Source of the DNA: Crocodylus rhombifer
Lineage: Eukaryota; Chordata; Crocodylia; Crocodylidae
Assembly (NCBI GenBank): GCA_038503035.1
Contig: JAVSML010024588.1
Location: forward strand, 186,001-250,000
DNA length: 64,000 nucleotides
Direction of reading: 5' to 3'
Part shown: positions 1 through 11,217 of the stretch, piece after piece
Layout of the letters: each line of letters begins with the position of its first letter
Numbering within the stretch: the stretch's first letter is position 1
The notes under the pieces: generated by a model
Seen by the model: only the letters and a program-made list of their open reading frames with translations
What the model was told of the DNA's origin: nothing
The model's database searches: none
Position numbers and translations under genes: made by a program

Positions 1-756
1 ATTGACTATAGAAAGTAGAGAAGTAAAGTGTGAGTTGTAACACAAGATAAAATTCACTTCTCATGTGGTTCAATCCATAGAATGTTCTCCAAACATTCTA
101 ATATGAGTTATATTATGCATATTTAAGGGGTGGAGAATTATAGCCACAAAAAGTGGTAATAAATGTATCAACTACCAATGTTGCAGGAAAGATAATAATC
201 TTCTGTGGAAAAAATAAAAAAGAAACATGCAAACAAACAGAGGCAAGTTACCCTTACTACTAAATTTGCTTGTAGAGAATTTACTGTGGACTCAGGATTG
301 TTGTACAATAAAAATAAAAATAATTAAATTGAAGGATAATGTAGAAAGAGCAGAGGAAACCGATTTGAAGTTTTAAAACCACATTCCCCACTGTTGATAT
401 TTTTTCCTTATTGACTTGTAGAAAGGGCACAAATTAATTCAATAAAAAATAGCCTTCAGACATAGGTACAGACATTCAAAAAGGCCAAGCTGGAATCAAT
501 CTAGTTATGCAGTTTTCTGTGATCAGCTTAATTCAGATTGCTAGTGAACAGAATACCACCCCTCTCCCCTGGGAAATCTTAGACCAGTTTCCACCATTTT
601 TAAACCAGTCTGTGTGCACCAAACTTCTGTTATGAATATAGACTATGCCATGTTTGATCATGCCATAATACTCTGGGTGATCTGTCCTCTAAACTGGAAG
701 AAGTTTTTCTATATCTGCGGATTCAGAAGGGTTAGCACTGCTAAAATGGTAGTGGA
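1..756. other. AT-rich non-coding DNA with one repeat remnant
   Basis: I see no gene here. The stretch at about 579-670 is homologous to the reverse complement of 12425-12505: both read roughly CAGTCTGTGTG, then a short spacer, then ACTTCTGTTATG and ATATAGACTA. It is therefore a dispersed repeat remnant, probably the end of a DNA transposon. The rest is unremarkable. Confidence 0.5.
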
Positions 757-810
757 GGTGCTTTAACTAAAGCTCACCAAATACACTGAATGAGCTTTAG
801 TTAAAGCACC
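757..810. repeat. Perfect 20-bp inverted repeat (hairpin)
   Basis: The left arm GGTGCTTTAACTAAAGCTCA (757-776) and right arm at 791-810 are exact reverse complements around a 14-nt loop. It looks like a MITE terminus or core. The solo LTR that starts at 812 lies directly against the right arm, and its target duplication (807-811) overlaps the arm's last bases. Confidence 0.75.
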
Positions 811-811
811 C

Positions 812-1790
812 TGTAATAGCACAGGGTCCTATAGGTGGCCATGAACTCCCCTAGTGCCCCCTACCATGCCAATGTGATATTAAAAGCACTCTCACATCTC
901 GCCCGCCACGTCTTTGATGTCAACAATGTATAAGGAAGGCTGATCTTAGTCCTCTCTGACATGGTGCTCTGATGTATCTCAGTCTTTGTTTTATCTTGGG
1001 TGACTCGGTGCACCCCAACCTTATGGCTATGCGTGGCTCCAACCACCCCTGCACCACACCCCGAGCCTTGCAGATGTATCGGATGTTGTTTGGTCGATTT
1101 CACTCTCTGCGCCCCACGGGCGCTCTCTGGTTAGTCTCGCAACCTGTTCCACATGGGTGCTCTCTGGCACTCGTCAATCTCTCCCCCTGCTCTGGGGCTT
1201 CTTCCAACTGCCCACTCTGGGGCTTCTTGCCTTAGGGCTCAGGTGGCCTTGTCCTTACCTGGCCCCCTCCCAATCCTCTGCTCCCCTTCTCAGGGCTGGG
1301 GTCAGTGCACCTCTGAACGTTGTGACCCCTCTGGCACTGAGGTCCCCATGCTACCGTGGAGCCCCTATGAGGCCTCCTCCAACCCCTAATAGCCTCCCCC
1401 AGTCCTCCAGTAGCAACAGCAAAAACCGAATAACAGAAGCCCCTAGGCTATAACACAAAGCTAAACCTCCTGACTAAATGTTCTTCAAACCACACCACAT
1501 CTCTCACCCGTGTAACTAGCGGCTGGTACATTCAGGCCACATTCTCTTTCCCACATTCAAGGCCGATCTCTTTCCCTTAGTCAGGCAGTACTCCTTCCTC
1601 CTGGCTGCTAGCAGAGAGAGAGAGAGCACTCACAGCCTCCAGTCTGGGTCTTATAGTAGTCAGCCCTGCCCCTTCCGGTCAGCTGACTCACCAGGTGTGG
1701 GCCCTAGTTCCTCCTGGTTGCCCCTAGCAACCAACACCTGACCCCATACTACTGCTTTTCAAGTAGCAGGCACATTAGTGTCCTCCTACA
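812..1790. mobile_element. Solo LTR, family 1 copy A
   Basis: This is a 979-bp element that begins TGTAATAG and ends CCTACA, so it has the TG...CA ends of a long terminal repeat. It is flanked by a perfect 5-bp target duplication, CACCC, at 807-811 and 1791-1795. Most of its length aligns with 36730-37659, including shared blocks such as GCCCCCTACCATGCCA and ATATTAAAAGCAC. No internal gag or pol region is attached, so it is a solo LTR left by recombination between two LTRs. The 5-bp duplication fits a Gypsy-like or endogenous-retrovirus-like element, and I cannot say which. Reading direction is not settled. Short open frames inside are incidental. Confidence 0.8.
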
Positions 1791-1795
1791 CACCC

Positions 1796-3664
1796 CCACC
1801 ACCATTTTGAAATGTGGGACACTGAATACATGACATGCTGTGGGCTTTTTACTTAGAGTGGTTGTCAAGAGCCTCCCCACCGAAAAAACCCCAAAAAATC
1901 ACCACAAGGCATGTGTATAGACACCTGTAATCTCCGTACCTGGCCCAGAGATGGTAACCTACAACTGATATCTATGGCTCAGTCTTGATCTAAGACTCTT
2001 AGGCTAAGTATGTGGCAGTTTAGTGTACCCAGAAGCAGAACCCTTACTACAGTATGCAGGATAGTTCATTAGTGTGGCACAGCAAGCAGATCAATTAGCA
2101 GTGCGTATTGACCCTTCTGAATCTTCACAGATGCAAAGCTCCTTCCAGTTTGGGGGATAGACCACCCAGAGCATTATGGCATGATCAAGCATGGCGTATC
2201 ACTGCTAAGCACAGTCAGTTCTATTCAGATATGTCCTTAAATAACACATTATCATTATGGAAAATCCTATCTCTGTCCTTGATTTCCTGTTACTTAAATC
2301 AATGTTCAAGTCCCAGAGATTTGGACATGAGTAGTCATTCTACCAGAGACAGATTTACCCGCTTCCTACTGCAAGGTACAGAAAATGAAAACAAGATTAT
2401 CTCAGGGCTTATCTGACTCTTGATAGCATACATAGGCACCATTTTCCATTTCCTTGTCACTTCTTTAGTCATTTATGCCTGTGCATGGCAAATGCAATAT
2501 GTTGATGGGTAATCTTCTGCACTGACATGGAACAGCTGGGTGCACAGGCTATAAAGCAATGGAGAATCAGGCAATAAAGCTTTGTACACAGGAGATCTAC
2601 ATAGTTTTTCATCCAGCTCTAGTCTACTCAGGATAGAAATATTTTGCAGGTGGAAACCACAAAAGAAGAAAATATTTCTTGTGTAATAAGGGGCATAGAA
2701 AATACTGCAGACAGATATAAGTGCACCAGACTAACTACACTTCTAATTTCAGTGATTCTTCTCCTACGCTTATGAAAATTCTGACACAAGAGCTCTCTGC
2801 CTATTGCTTGATGCTCCCTTTACCCCAGAAGTTCATTGCGTCCATTTTTGTCTCAGTCCTTGCTAATTTTCCATCTACAACAAAGTGCCCTGTTCCTGCA
2901 ACCTGTCTTCAGTAAGCAGCAACTATTTTGATGATACTTATATAGGTAGACATAATTTTGTCTTTCATTTATTCAAGTTGATGTAAATATTGCAATTTAC
3001 ATTTTTCACATATTAATACTCACTATTCTCCCACTCAAAGCCAGTGGATATATTAAAACATAATGAGTATGTATTATCATGAATAAACTATTATATGTGC
3101 TGAATAATAAAAAGAAGCATATTGCAACAAAACCAGTTGCAGTCAGTGTGAAAAGCAAAAAACAACATAGTTTATTAAATAAATAAAGTAAAAGGGGTAA
3201 AGAATTTTCTCATAAAAGATCATTAGAACATGAAGGCATCTCCTAAAAATAAAAACTGTGTCAGTAATGTCACTAACCTTTTAAAAATTAATGGTCTAAA
3301 TTAATTTCTGCTAAAATTCTGTTTAGGTCAATAAAATTGCACCAGGGATTAATTTGGCTCATTAAGTCCTTTATTGTGATCATATGAAACCTCACAATTT
3401 AATTGAAATACATGAAATTTTAATAAGTAGAGGTTGAGAGAGAACTGTGACCTTTTGAAAATACTTCAGCTTTTTAAAAATTAAAGAGAGTATATTATTT
3501 GCATTTGTTTTTTCAGAGACAATGGTGGGAAGAACAGTAAATCAGAGGTCGTGGGCAATCATTGTTGGGGGCAGTTTTACTCTAGAGAAATTTTCAATTG
3601 ACAAGTAGGATAGAAATTTGTTTAGGCTTATTGCATAGAATTAAGTTCTTCAATTGCCTTTGTC
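1796..3664. other. Non-coding DNA, nothing recognised
   Basis: AT-rich sequence with short chance open frames. I recognise no repeat family, exon or RNA gene in it. Confidence 0.5.
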
Positions 3665-4255
3665 CAATCACGAAGATGAAATTCAATACAGACAAGTAAA
3701 ACATGCTATACTTGGGAAAAAGAAATCAAATGCACAAATACAAAATGGAGAATAATAGCCCTGTCAGCCAAGCTACAGAAGATGATGCCGGCATTATAGC
3801 AGATCACAAACTGCATATCAGTTAACAATGTTATGCTATTGTTAAAAAGGAAGATCTCACAAGTGTTGTATGTAAGACACAAGTAGTAATCATTTTATCT
3901 ACACAATGCTGATGAAACGTTACTGTGTTCAGTTAGGGGCACCCCATTTTAAGAAAGATATAATCAAGAAGAAGAACATAGAGAGGAGACTAATGAAAAT
4001 AAGGGGAGAGAAAACAATGACATTTAAGGAAAGGTGAAAAGAATTTAAAGAAGAATAAAGGATTTTAATTTGTTTAGTCTAGAAGAGGGAACAGAGAGAA
4101 AGAAAAGGACCATGATTACAAATGTCATTTTATTAAAGGATAGTGATTGTTATCTGTGACCATTGGAGACACAGGCAAAGAAACAAATTACAGCAAAAAA
4201 CAGGGGATAGAGATCTCCAATGATTGTGTTCCATGGTAATTTCTTATGTGAATGT
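3665..4255 (+). mobile_element. Old CR1/L3-like LINE fragment
   Basis: Landmarks of the CR1/L3 ORF2 C-terminal region occur in order: a block like AAATTCAATACAGACAAGT (consensus meaning FN-DKCKV), GTATGTAAGACACAAGTAGT, then TACTGTGTTCAGTTAGGGG followed by a GCACCCCATTTTAAG block (consensus YCVQFWAPHFK). A GAGGAGACTAATGAAAAT block (consensus QRRATKM) and TTTAGTCTAGAAGAGGG (consensus FSLEKR) follow. The reading frame is wrecked by stops and indels, so it is an ancient pseudogenised copy with both ends missing. Confidence 0.7.
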
Positions 4256-4273
4256 TCTTATCTTGTGTTCAGT

Positions 4274-4541
4274 GGGTGCATCTACACATGCATTTCATGT
4301 GAATGAAAAAACTGTGGTGCAATTTGAGATGGAGTACACTAATCCGGATTTCACTGTCTACACATACATTTAAGTACAGTAATTTACCCTGATGTCACAT
4401 ATTATTTGTGCTTGACAGGACTATCTGATGAATGCTCAGTAAAATTGTCTACAACTAACCTAATTGCTGCACATGTAGATGATGGTGCTTTACTGTACAG
4501 AAAATGAGTGGGCGCAGTAAAGCCCACATGTAGATGCGCCC
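4274..4541. mobile_element. 268-bp TIR MITE
   Basis: The left end GGGTGCATCTACACATG and the right end CATGTAGATGCGCCC are near-exact inverted repeats. They are bounded by a 3-bp duplication, AGT (4271-4273 and 4542-4544). It has no coding capacity. The terminal pattern and 3-bp duplication suggest a PIF/Harbinger-like non-autonomous element. Crocodilian genomes are known to carry abundant MITEs of this sort (Chompy), but I have not matched it to a named family. A related copy of almost identical length lies at 12981-13247. Confidence 0.7.
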
Positions 4542-4544
4542 AGT

Positions 4545-5010
4545 GAAAGCAAAAACATTGTGGCAGTTAACCCTCAATAAAAGAATGTAAATTAATGTGT
4601 TTTAGACTCCACCAAAATTCAGAGATGGAATCAACTCCTGACTGACAATTAGATTATGAGACTTCAAAATCCAAGAAATAGAACTTCAGGAAAGTGTAGA
4701 TAGATTGCAGAGCCTTTGATTCAGCCACACTTTCATGGGTATGAAAAACACATAGGCTGCAGGGCAGCACAAATGACATCACTCATTTGTTTGGTTTTTT
4801 TGGGAGGTGGGAAGTGGGATAGGGTCTTTTTTTGTAAATATTTATGATAATGCGAAAAGAGATCTTGACATGCTAGGTATGCATTATTAATGTCTGCAGT
4901 GACAAGGGGATTCTTTTTCACTCTTTTTCCTCATTCATGTTCTCTACTCTTTTGAGGGAAATTTAACTAGGCTTCACCATACAAATGTTGCCATCAGTCA
5001 CTTCTTCATT
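4545..5010. other. Non-coding DNA, nothing recognised
   Basis: Short spacer between two MITEs. I see no gene or clear repeat. Confidence 0.5.
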
Positions 5011-5482
5011 GGGCACATCCACATTATGTACATTACTGAGCAATAAACATCTCAGTATTTACACATGCAGCTCTATTAGACCATCGTAAACTAATTTAAT
5101 CCACTACAGGATAGTACTTATATATACAAGTATTTGTATATGCAAGTATTATCCTCCGACAGAATTCTTTAGTGTACAGCAGTGCATGTATAGTCACTGA
5201 TGGGACTGGCTGGGGCATGAGGGTGCTTTAGTGCAGGGACTTCCTGCCTGCTTGACCCACACTGGAGGACCCACACTGGTGCCCCAGCCAGCCCCTCCAC
5301 AGCACACTGATCTGGACTGGATCATCCCTGGGCTGTCAGGTTGACCCTCCAGCCTCCTGCCAGCTAGGGATGCTTCAACCTGGCTCAATGTACTACAGTC
5401 CTGGGAGCACATGCAAATGTGGTGCCCAGGAGCAATAAACTATGGCACTATATACTCATTAATATTATGTGTATATGCACCC
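5011..5482. mobile_element. TIR MITE, about 472 bp
   Basis: The left end GGGCACATCCACATTATGTA pairs with the inverted right end, which on the reverse strand reads GGGTGCATATACACATAATA. AGCAATAAA also recurs inside near both ends. The flanking 3 bp are ATT and ATG, a possible degenerate duplication. The interior (about 5200-5400) is GC-rich and has no protein. It belongs to the same broad end-type as 4274-4541. Confidence 0.5.
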
Positions 5483-6415
5483 ATGGTGTCCAGTCTTAAA
5501 CTGTTTGCAGAGCCAGATGAAGATATCCTGGAAAGGATAATGATTGTTGACACTATCCAAATTATAGTGGACAGGCTGTCTTGGATAGGCTTGCAAGGTG
5601 GGCAGATCAAAACTTGATCTTGTTTAATGTGGAGAAATGTAAAGTGCTCCATCTGGGGAGAAATGATCTGCAACACATTTACAGGCTCAGCAGTGCTACA
5701 CTTGCCAGCACCACAACTGAAAAGGACCTGGGGGTATGATAGACCACTGAGGGAACATGAGCCACCAATGCAATGCTGAAGCTGGCAGAGCAAATAAAAC
5801 ACTGGCATGCATGTACCAATGCATCTTAAACTAGACTAAGGATGTCATCCTCCCACTACACTCGGCTTTGGTAAAGCTGCAGCTGGAGTACCCAGTTCTG
5901 GGTGCTGAACTTCAAGAAGGATGTGAAGGAACTTGAGAGAGTCCAGAGGAGTGACTGGCACATGATTAGAGGTCTGAAGAGCAGGTCATACAAAGAGAAG
6001 CTGATCATACATGGTCATACATGGGGCTTTTCAGCCTGGAGAAAAGGAAACTTAGAGGTGACTTGGTGGCAGCCTACAAATATATAAGAAGCTTACATCA
6101 GGGTCCAGAGAAACATCTGTTCACCAAGGTACCCCAAGGGAATACAAAAAAAAAAATGGATGCAAACTACTTGAAGATCACTTCAGATTGAACATACAGA
6201 GAAATTTCTTCACAATTCGAGAGTCTAGGGTCTGGAACAGACTCCCTTCAGAGGTGGTATAATCACCTACCCTGGAGATCTTTAAAAAATGTGTTGATGT
6301 GCACCTAGCTGGAGGGGGGGTCATTTGATCTCAGCAGTCTTTCCTGCCCATGTGCAGGGGGGCTGGACCTGATGATCTCGTGATGTCCCTTCCAACCTCT
6401 AATATCTATGAATAT
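5483..6415 (+). mobile_element. CR1 LINE fragment, 3' half
   Basis: This is the C-terminal part of CR1 ORF2 plus the 3' end. The order is an FN-EKCKVLHLG-like block (about 5619-5655), a block ending in DLGV with a stop after it (about 5720-5740), a YPVLGAEFQEGCEGT-like relic of YCVQFWAPHFK (about 5890-5930), the arginine-rich segment before FSL (about 6020-6050), then LRS/FFTIRESRVWNRLPSEVV (about 6180-6260). It ends in TCCCTTCCAACCTCTAATATCTATGAATAT. Several stops and frame changes make it non-functional. It begins directly after the MITE ending at 5482. Confidence 0.85.
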
Positions 6416-7117
6416 ATGCATCTTTGGACTAGTCACATGTGTCATGGTGACCATTAAGGTACCTACATATTTAAAGTGAAAGTGCACAGAAGTCTTATGT
6501 ATCACATTTCAGTAGTATTTAAATATTAGATGTAGGCACCTAAGTTTTTTGTACAGCTAGTCTGTAGGGCTTTTAAGTAGTCATAGTGAAATAAGCAGAG
6601 CCTAAGTTGAGACTTTAGATAAATCATTGCTGCTAGCATGGTACCTAAATGCAGGTCCTAATTAAATACCTTTTAAAAAATATGAACATTAGGTTCTTTA
6701 AAAAGGCTTTTGTCTCAAAATTCTAAAACCTTACCTCAGGATTTAAAGATCTAATTCTGTTAAACATTACTGAGGAGAATTGTCCTTATTGGCTCAGTCA
6801 AAAGAAAAAGAGATGATCTTATAGCCTAGTCCTGATACCCATACTCTAGTCCTGATACCCAGTAGTACTTTATTCCACAAGTAATTTATTTTAAGTCAGT
6901 GACATTGGTACTATTCAGTCTGTGAACCCATATCAAAATCTGGTTCATAACCTATATAGATTATTTTTAAATTTAAAGTCATGTTAAATCCTTTTTAATG
7001 CAACTTTCCACTGTTTGATTTCTGTAGATAGAAGGAGTATTCAAGTAGAATGAGAGAAGCTGTTTTTCAAACTAAATCAAACCTACAAATTTTCACTTTA
7101 CCTAGTGTATGTAATAA
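6416..7117. other. Non-coding DNA with one short tandem duplication
   Basis: No gene is seen. The phrase CTAGTCCTGATACCCA occurs twice in tandem at about 6826-6862, a minor local duplication. Confidence 0.5.
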
Positions 7118-7118
7118 G

Positions 7119-7872
7119 TGTAACCCCCTCCCCCCACCCCCCGGGTTGTGAATGGTTACACAGAGAGAGGTGGAGCCACTCCAAGCCCAGGAAGACTAGA
7201 CTCTGAGAGCTGGGTTGAACCAAGTCTCTCAACCTGCCTTGGGAGCTCACAGGAAGTTGCCTCCAACTAATAGAAGACAGAGTGGGACAGATTATGAAAG
7301 TCTGTGAAAATGAAAAACAGGGGACAATGGGTTGAACTAGACTGCTTTGAGGGCTAGCAGGAGGGGAAATGGGAAAGAAGAGCTTCAATATGGGGGCCAT
7401 TTTGCCTGGAGCCAGTGGGGTTAGAGAAGAGGACAGGTCTTGTTCCTTGATATGCTCCAAGCACCATTGAAAGAGACCCCAAAGAGGTTGTTGAGGAGCC
7501 TGGTTTGAGTGCAGCTGGGAAAAGAATTGGTGAACCCAGCAGGACCCAAGTGAGTAGCACTGAAAAGTATGCAGAAGTTAGTACAGTCAAGGTGACTATA
7601 GGGCAGTGGAAGTCCTTGTACCATCTGGGACAGCTCAGGGTAGGTGCAAGGTGAAGGTTCTCACCACAAAGGGTCCTTGCAAGACTGTTTGGAGTTGGGG
7701 TTTTACGCTGCACTGTTCAGAGGGGTAAATGTGTTATCAGGTTTCTATGCTGGGTAACTGCTTTCTGTTCGGATATTTAAGTGTATAAATAAATTATACT
7801 GGTTAGTACCCTCCTGTTAAACTAAGGTGTGGTTGAGAGAAAAACAGAGTCACCATTGTCACACACCTGCAC
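7119..7872 (+). mobile_element. LTR-like sequence (tentative)
   Basis: The stretch begins TGTAACCCCC and can be closed at ...CCATTGTCACA, giving about 754 bp with TG...CA ends. An AATAAA polyadenylation signal sits about 85 bp before that end (near 7787), as expected for the U3-R-U5 order of a plus-strand LTR. No convincing target duplication could be found, so the ends are guesses. It may instead be an unrelated non-coding repeat. Confidence 0.35.
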
Positions 7873-9053
7873 CCCCGTGCAAGAGGGTTTACATACTGTT
7901 ATTTCCCAGATTAAGTAAAGAAAATATTTTAATTTTCACCATTTCAGTGTTAGGAAAATCTTCATAAAAAAAAGACCATATTCGTATATTTCCAAAAGAA
8001 AATGAGCCTTTAATTTATTTGAGAAATGGTCTATTCATTGGTACTCTGGCTCAATTTTTGCCTACCTTAGTGAAATTTGCTCATGTGTGAAAGAAAACCC
8101 TGTGACTGGAAAGGAGAGAAAGGATATTTTAAATCTTGCCTTATATAGCTACAAACATGATGAAATCTCTCTACCTCGTATGTAAAGTAGTCTCTTTCAG
8201 AGTTAAAATTAAAGAAAAAACTATGCAGTGAGGTAGAAAGAAAAAGAGAATTAGAATAGTAGAAAGAAAAAGAAAATTAGAATAACTGCAGTTTATATGT
8301 GATTTCAGACAAAACAATACACTTGTTTCAGTAGTTTGCAGAACAGACTATTCTAGGCCTCATTTTTTAAATGACCATGTGTAATGCTTATTTCAATAAA
8401 TAAGTCTTATTTAAGTTGTTGCAACTGCTCATTTATAACATGTAAGTACTACTAATACAGATCCACTTGAAAAATTAAAGGTTTGAAAGGTCAGAATGTA
8501 TGTTCATAACAACCTGGAAATAAACACAGAAATCACATTTTTAAGATGGCCTTTTTAGTATGTAATACAATTTTAATCTTGACTATCTAAATTTAAACAA
8601 AGCTAGTTCACCAGGTTATCCTGAGGTCAGGGCAGTGTAGTGCCTTATAAACTAACTTGTTCAGAGAGTTATGAGCTTTTCTATTACAGCCTACTCCATC
8701 AGATCCTATGAAGGGATTTGCAGAAACCAAGGGTACTAAATAGAAAATAATAAGATCATTTAAATGCAAAAGATAAGGAATAAAAGAGGAAGGGAGAAGA
8801 AAGAGGGGACACTGCTGAGAGGTGAAGGTGAATTTGGGGCAATCTCTATGTGAAAGAATGTATGGCAATAGTCTCGTATTGGTTCCAGAAAGACACATAG
8901 GCCCGTGGTAGAACACTTTAGCCACCCTATACATTCTGTCATGGACCTTAGAGTAGCTGTTTTTAAACATTTAAAAAAAACACACTGAATGTGAAATTGC
9001 AAAACAAGAAATCGCCCACAGAATGGATCGTGTTACGCACAATTTTAACTCTT
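7873..9053. other. Non-coding DNA, one short tandem duplication
   Basis: No gene or interspersed repeat is recognised. A purine-rich unit of about 26 bp containing GTAGAAAGAAAAAG is duplicated in tandem at about 8231-8284. Confidence 0.5.
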
Positions 9054-11217
9054 ATAGTTTCATAGTTTCTAGGGTCAGAAGGGACGTGAGTAGATCATCT
9101 AGTCCAACCCCCTGCCATGGCAGGAAATAATACTGGGGTCAAACGACCCCAGCAAGATGTTCATCCAACTTCCTCTTAAAAACCCCCAGGGTAGGAGCCA
9201 GCACCACTTCTCTTGGAAGTTGGTTCCAGATCCTAGCCACCCTGACCGTGAAGTAGCGCTTCCTGATATCTAGCCTAAACCTGCCCTCTGCCAGCTTGTG
9301 ACCGTTATTCCTGGTCAGTCCTGGCAGTGCGCAGGGGAATAGTGACTCCCCCAATGCCTGCTGATCCCCCCTGACTAGTTTATAACATGCCGCTAGATCC
9401 CTCCTCAGCCTTCTCTTTTGGAGGCTGAACAGGTTCAGGTCCCGTAGCCTCTCCTCATAGGGCCTGCCCTGCTGTCCCCTGATCATGCGAGTGGCCCTCC
9501 TCTGGACCCTCTCGATGCTGTCCACATCCCTCTTGAAGTGCGGTGCCCAGAACTGGACACAGTACTCCAGCTGCGGCCTGACCAGTGCCGCATAGAGGGG
9601 GAGGATCACCTCTTTGGACCTGCTCGAGATGCATCTGTGGATGCATGACAAGGTACGGTTGGCCTTTCTGACTGCCTCCCCACACTGCTGGCACATGTTC
9701 ATCTTGGAGTCAATGATGACTCCAAGATGCTTTTCCGCCTCCGTGCTGACAAGAGGGGAGTTCCCCAACCGGTAGGTATGGTGCCGGTTGTTCCTCCCCA
9801 GGTGCATCACCTTGCACTTGTCTGTGTTGAATCCCATCCTATTCACATCCACCCATCCTTGCAACCTGTCTAGGTCTGATTGTAGCGTGATGCTTCCTTC
9901 TAGTGTGCACACATCCCCCCACATCTTAGTGTCATCAGCAAATTTGAACGGGGTACTTTTTACCCCCTCATCCAAATCACTGATGAAGATGTTGAACAGT
10001 GCACGCCCAAGGACCGAGCCCTGCGGAACCCCACTGCCCACGTCCTTCCAGGTTGAGAAGGACCCATCCACTACCACCCTCTGGGTGCGGCCCTCCAGCC
10101 AGTTGGTGACCCAATTGACTGTGTGGGCGTCGACCCCACAGTCCCCCACTTTCTTAATGAGAACGGGGTGAGAGACAGTGTCGAATGCCTTCCAGAAGTC
10201 CAGGAAGACTATGTCCACTGCTACCCCTGCATATAATGATCTGGTAATCTGATCACAGAAGGCCACCAGGTTGGTCTGACAGGACCTGCCACTGATGAAC
10301 CCGTGTTGGTTGCCCCTAAGCATGCAGTCCCCTGCTGGCCCCTCCTGGATGTGTGCCAGCATAATTTTCTCAAACAGCTTACCTAGGATCGAGGTAAGAC
10401 TAACTGGCCTATAGTTTCCTGGGTCCTCCTTCCTCCCCTTTTTGAAGATGGGAACCACATTGGCCCTCTTCCAGTCCTCTGGCACCACACCAGAGCACCA
10501 CGAGTGCTCATAGAGCCGTGCTAGGGGTCCTGCAATGACCTCGGCCAATTCCTTTAGAACTCTAGGGTGGAGATCGTCCAGGCTGGCTGACTTGAATACG
10601 TTCAGCCCCTCCAGAAGCTCCCTAACTAGTTCCTCACTAACCTTTGGCCCAGGTGTATCTCCCCTGGGGCCCGAGGGGGGCCCAGAAGGGAGGTGGCTGT
10701 TCTGGTCCCTACTTAGGAAGACAGAGGCAAAGTAATCGTTAAACATGTTAGCTTTGTCGTCTGGTGTGATGACCAATTTTCCCAACGCGTCCTGCAAGGG
10801 CCCCACATTACCCAGGACCCTCTTTTTGCCCCCTATGTATTTAAAAAAGGCCTTCTTATTGTCTTTAATCTGAGAGGCTAGTCCTAATTCCATCTCTGCC
10901 TTGGCGTTCCTAACTGCCCCCCTACATCCCCAAGCAACTGCAGAATAGTCATCCCTGGTGATGACCCCTTCTTTCCATTGGGTATATGCCTCCTTTTTAG
11001 CAAGGAGACATTCCCAGATGCTTTTGGTGAGCCATGGAGGCTTGTGTGCTCTCCTGCTCCCTTTGATCCTCGTTGGGATTACCTTCCTTTGGGCTTGGAG
11101 GATCGCCTCCTTAAGGAGCGACCACTCTCCATGGACATCTGGCTCCCCTCCCCTCTGGGACTTCAGCGTATCCCCAACTATCCTCCGTAGTTCGTTGAAG
11201 TTTGCTCTGAATAAAAT
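9054..11217 (-). mobile_element. Young CR1 LINE, 3' portion, running into gap 1
   Basis: The element is on the minus strand. Its 3' end lies at about 9054 and carries the terminal ACTATGAAACTATAAG-type tail, preceded by a short 3' UTR with GGACTAGATGATCTACTC. The ORF2 frame described separately fills the rest up to the first N at 11218. The sequence beyond the gap is a different repeat, so the endonuclease domain is either missing or hidden in the gap. It belongs to the same subfamily as the more decayed copy at 49093-50830. Confidence 0.92.
9139..11217 (-). CDS. CR1 ORF2 reverse transcriptase, partial but unbroken frame
   Basis: The frame is open for 693 codons from the gap edge to a TGA at 9139-9141. 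It encodes the linker and reverse transcriptase of a CR1 LINE, the enzyme that copies element RNA into DNA at a nicked target. Motifs run in order: EDWKRANVVPIFKKG and NYRPVSLTS (fingers), LDFWKAFDTVSH (motif A, 10168-10203), GVPQGSVLG (motif B), FADDTK (catalytic motif C, FADD at 9931-9942), then YCVQFWAPHFKRD, the arginine-rich ERVQRRATRMIRG and the end region with FTVRVARIWNQLP. Motif A has W where S is usual (LDFSKAFD), and this may weaken activity. The usual N-terminal APE-like endonuclease is absent from the visible sequence. There is no start codon in the visible part, and any frame drawn through the Ns is artificial. Confidence 0.9.
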   Translation of the reverse strand: MLFRANFNELRRIVGDTLKSQRGGEPDVHGEWSLLKEAILQAQRKVIPTRIKGSRRAHKPPWLTKSIWECLLAKKEAYTQWKEGVITRDDYSAVAWGCRGAVRNAKAEMELGLASQIKDNKKAFFKYIGGKKRVLGNVGPLQDALGKLVITPDDKANMFNDYFASVFLSRDQNSHLPSGPPSGPRGDTPGPKVSEELVRELLEGLNVFKSASLDDLHPRVLKELAEVIAGPLARLYEHSWCSGVVPEDWKRANVVPIFKKGRKEDPGNYRPVSLTSILGKLFEKIMLAHIQEGPAGDCMLRGNQHGFISGRSCQTNLVAFCDQITRSLYAGVAVDIVFLDFWKAFDTVSHPVLIKKVGDCGVDAHTVNWVTNWLEGRTQRVVVDGSFSTWKDVGSGVPQGSVLGRALFNIFISDLDEGVKSTPFKFADDTKMWGDVCTLEGSITLQSDLDRLQGWVDVNRMGFNTDKCKVMHLGRNNRHHTYRLGNSPLVSTEAEKHLGVIIDSKMNMCQQCGEAVRKANRTLSCIHRCISSRSKEVILPLYAALVRPQLEYCVQFWAPHFKRDVDSIERVQRRATRMIRGQQGRPYEERLRDLNLFSLQKRRLRRDLAACYKLVRGDQQALGESLFPCALPGLTRNNGHKLAEGRFRLDIRKRYFTVRVARIWNQLPREVVLAPTLGVFKRKLDEHLAGVV

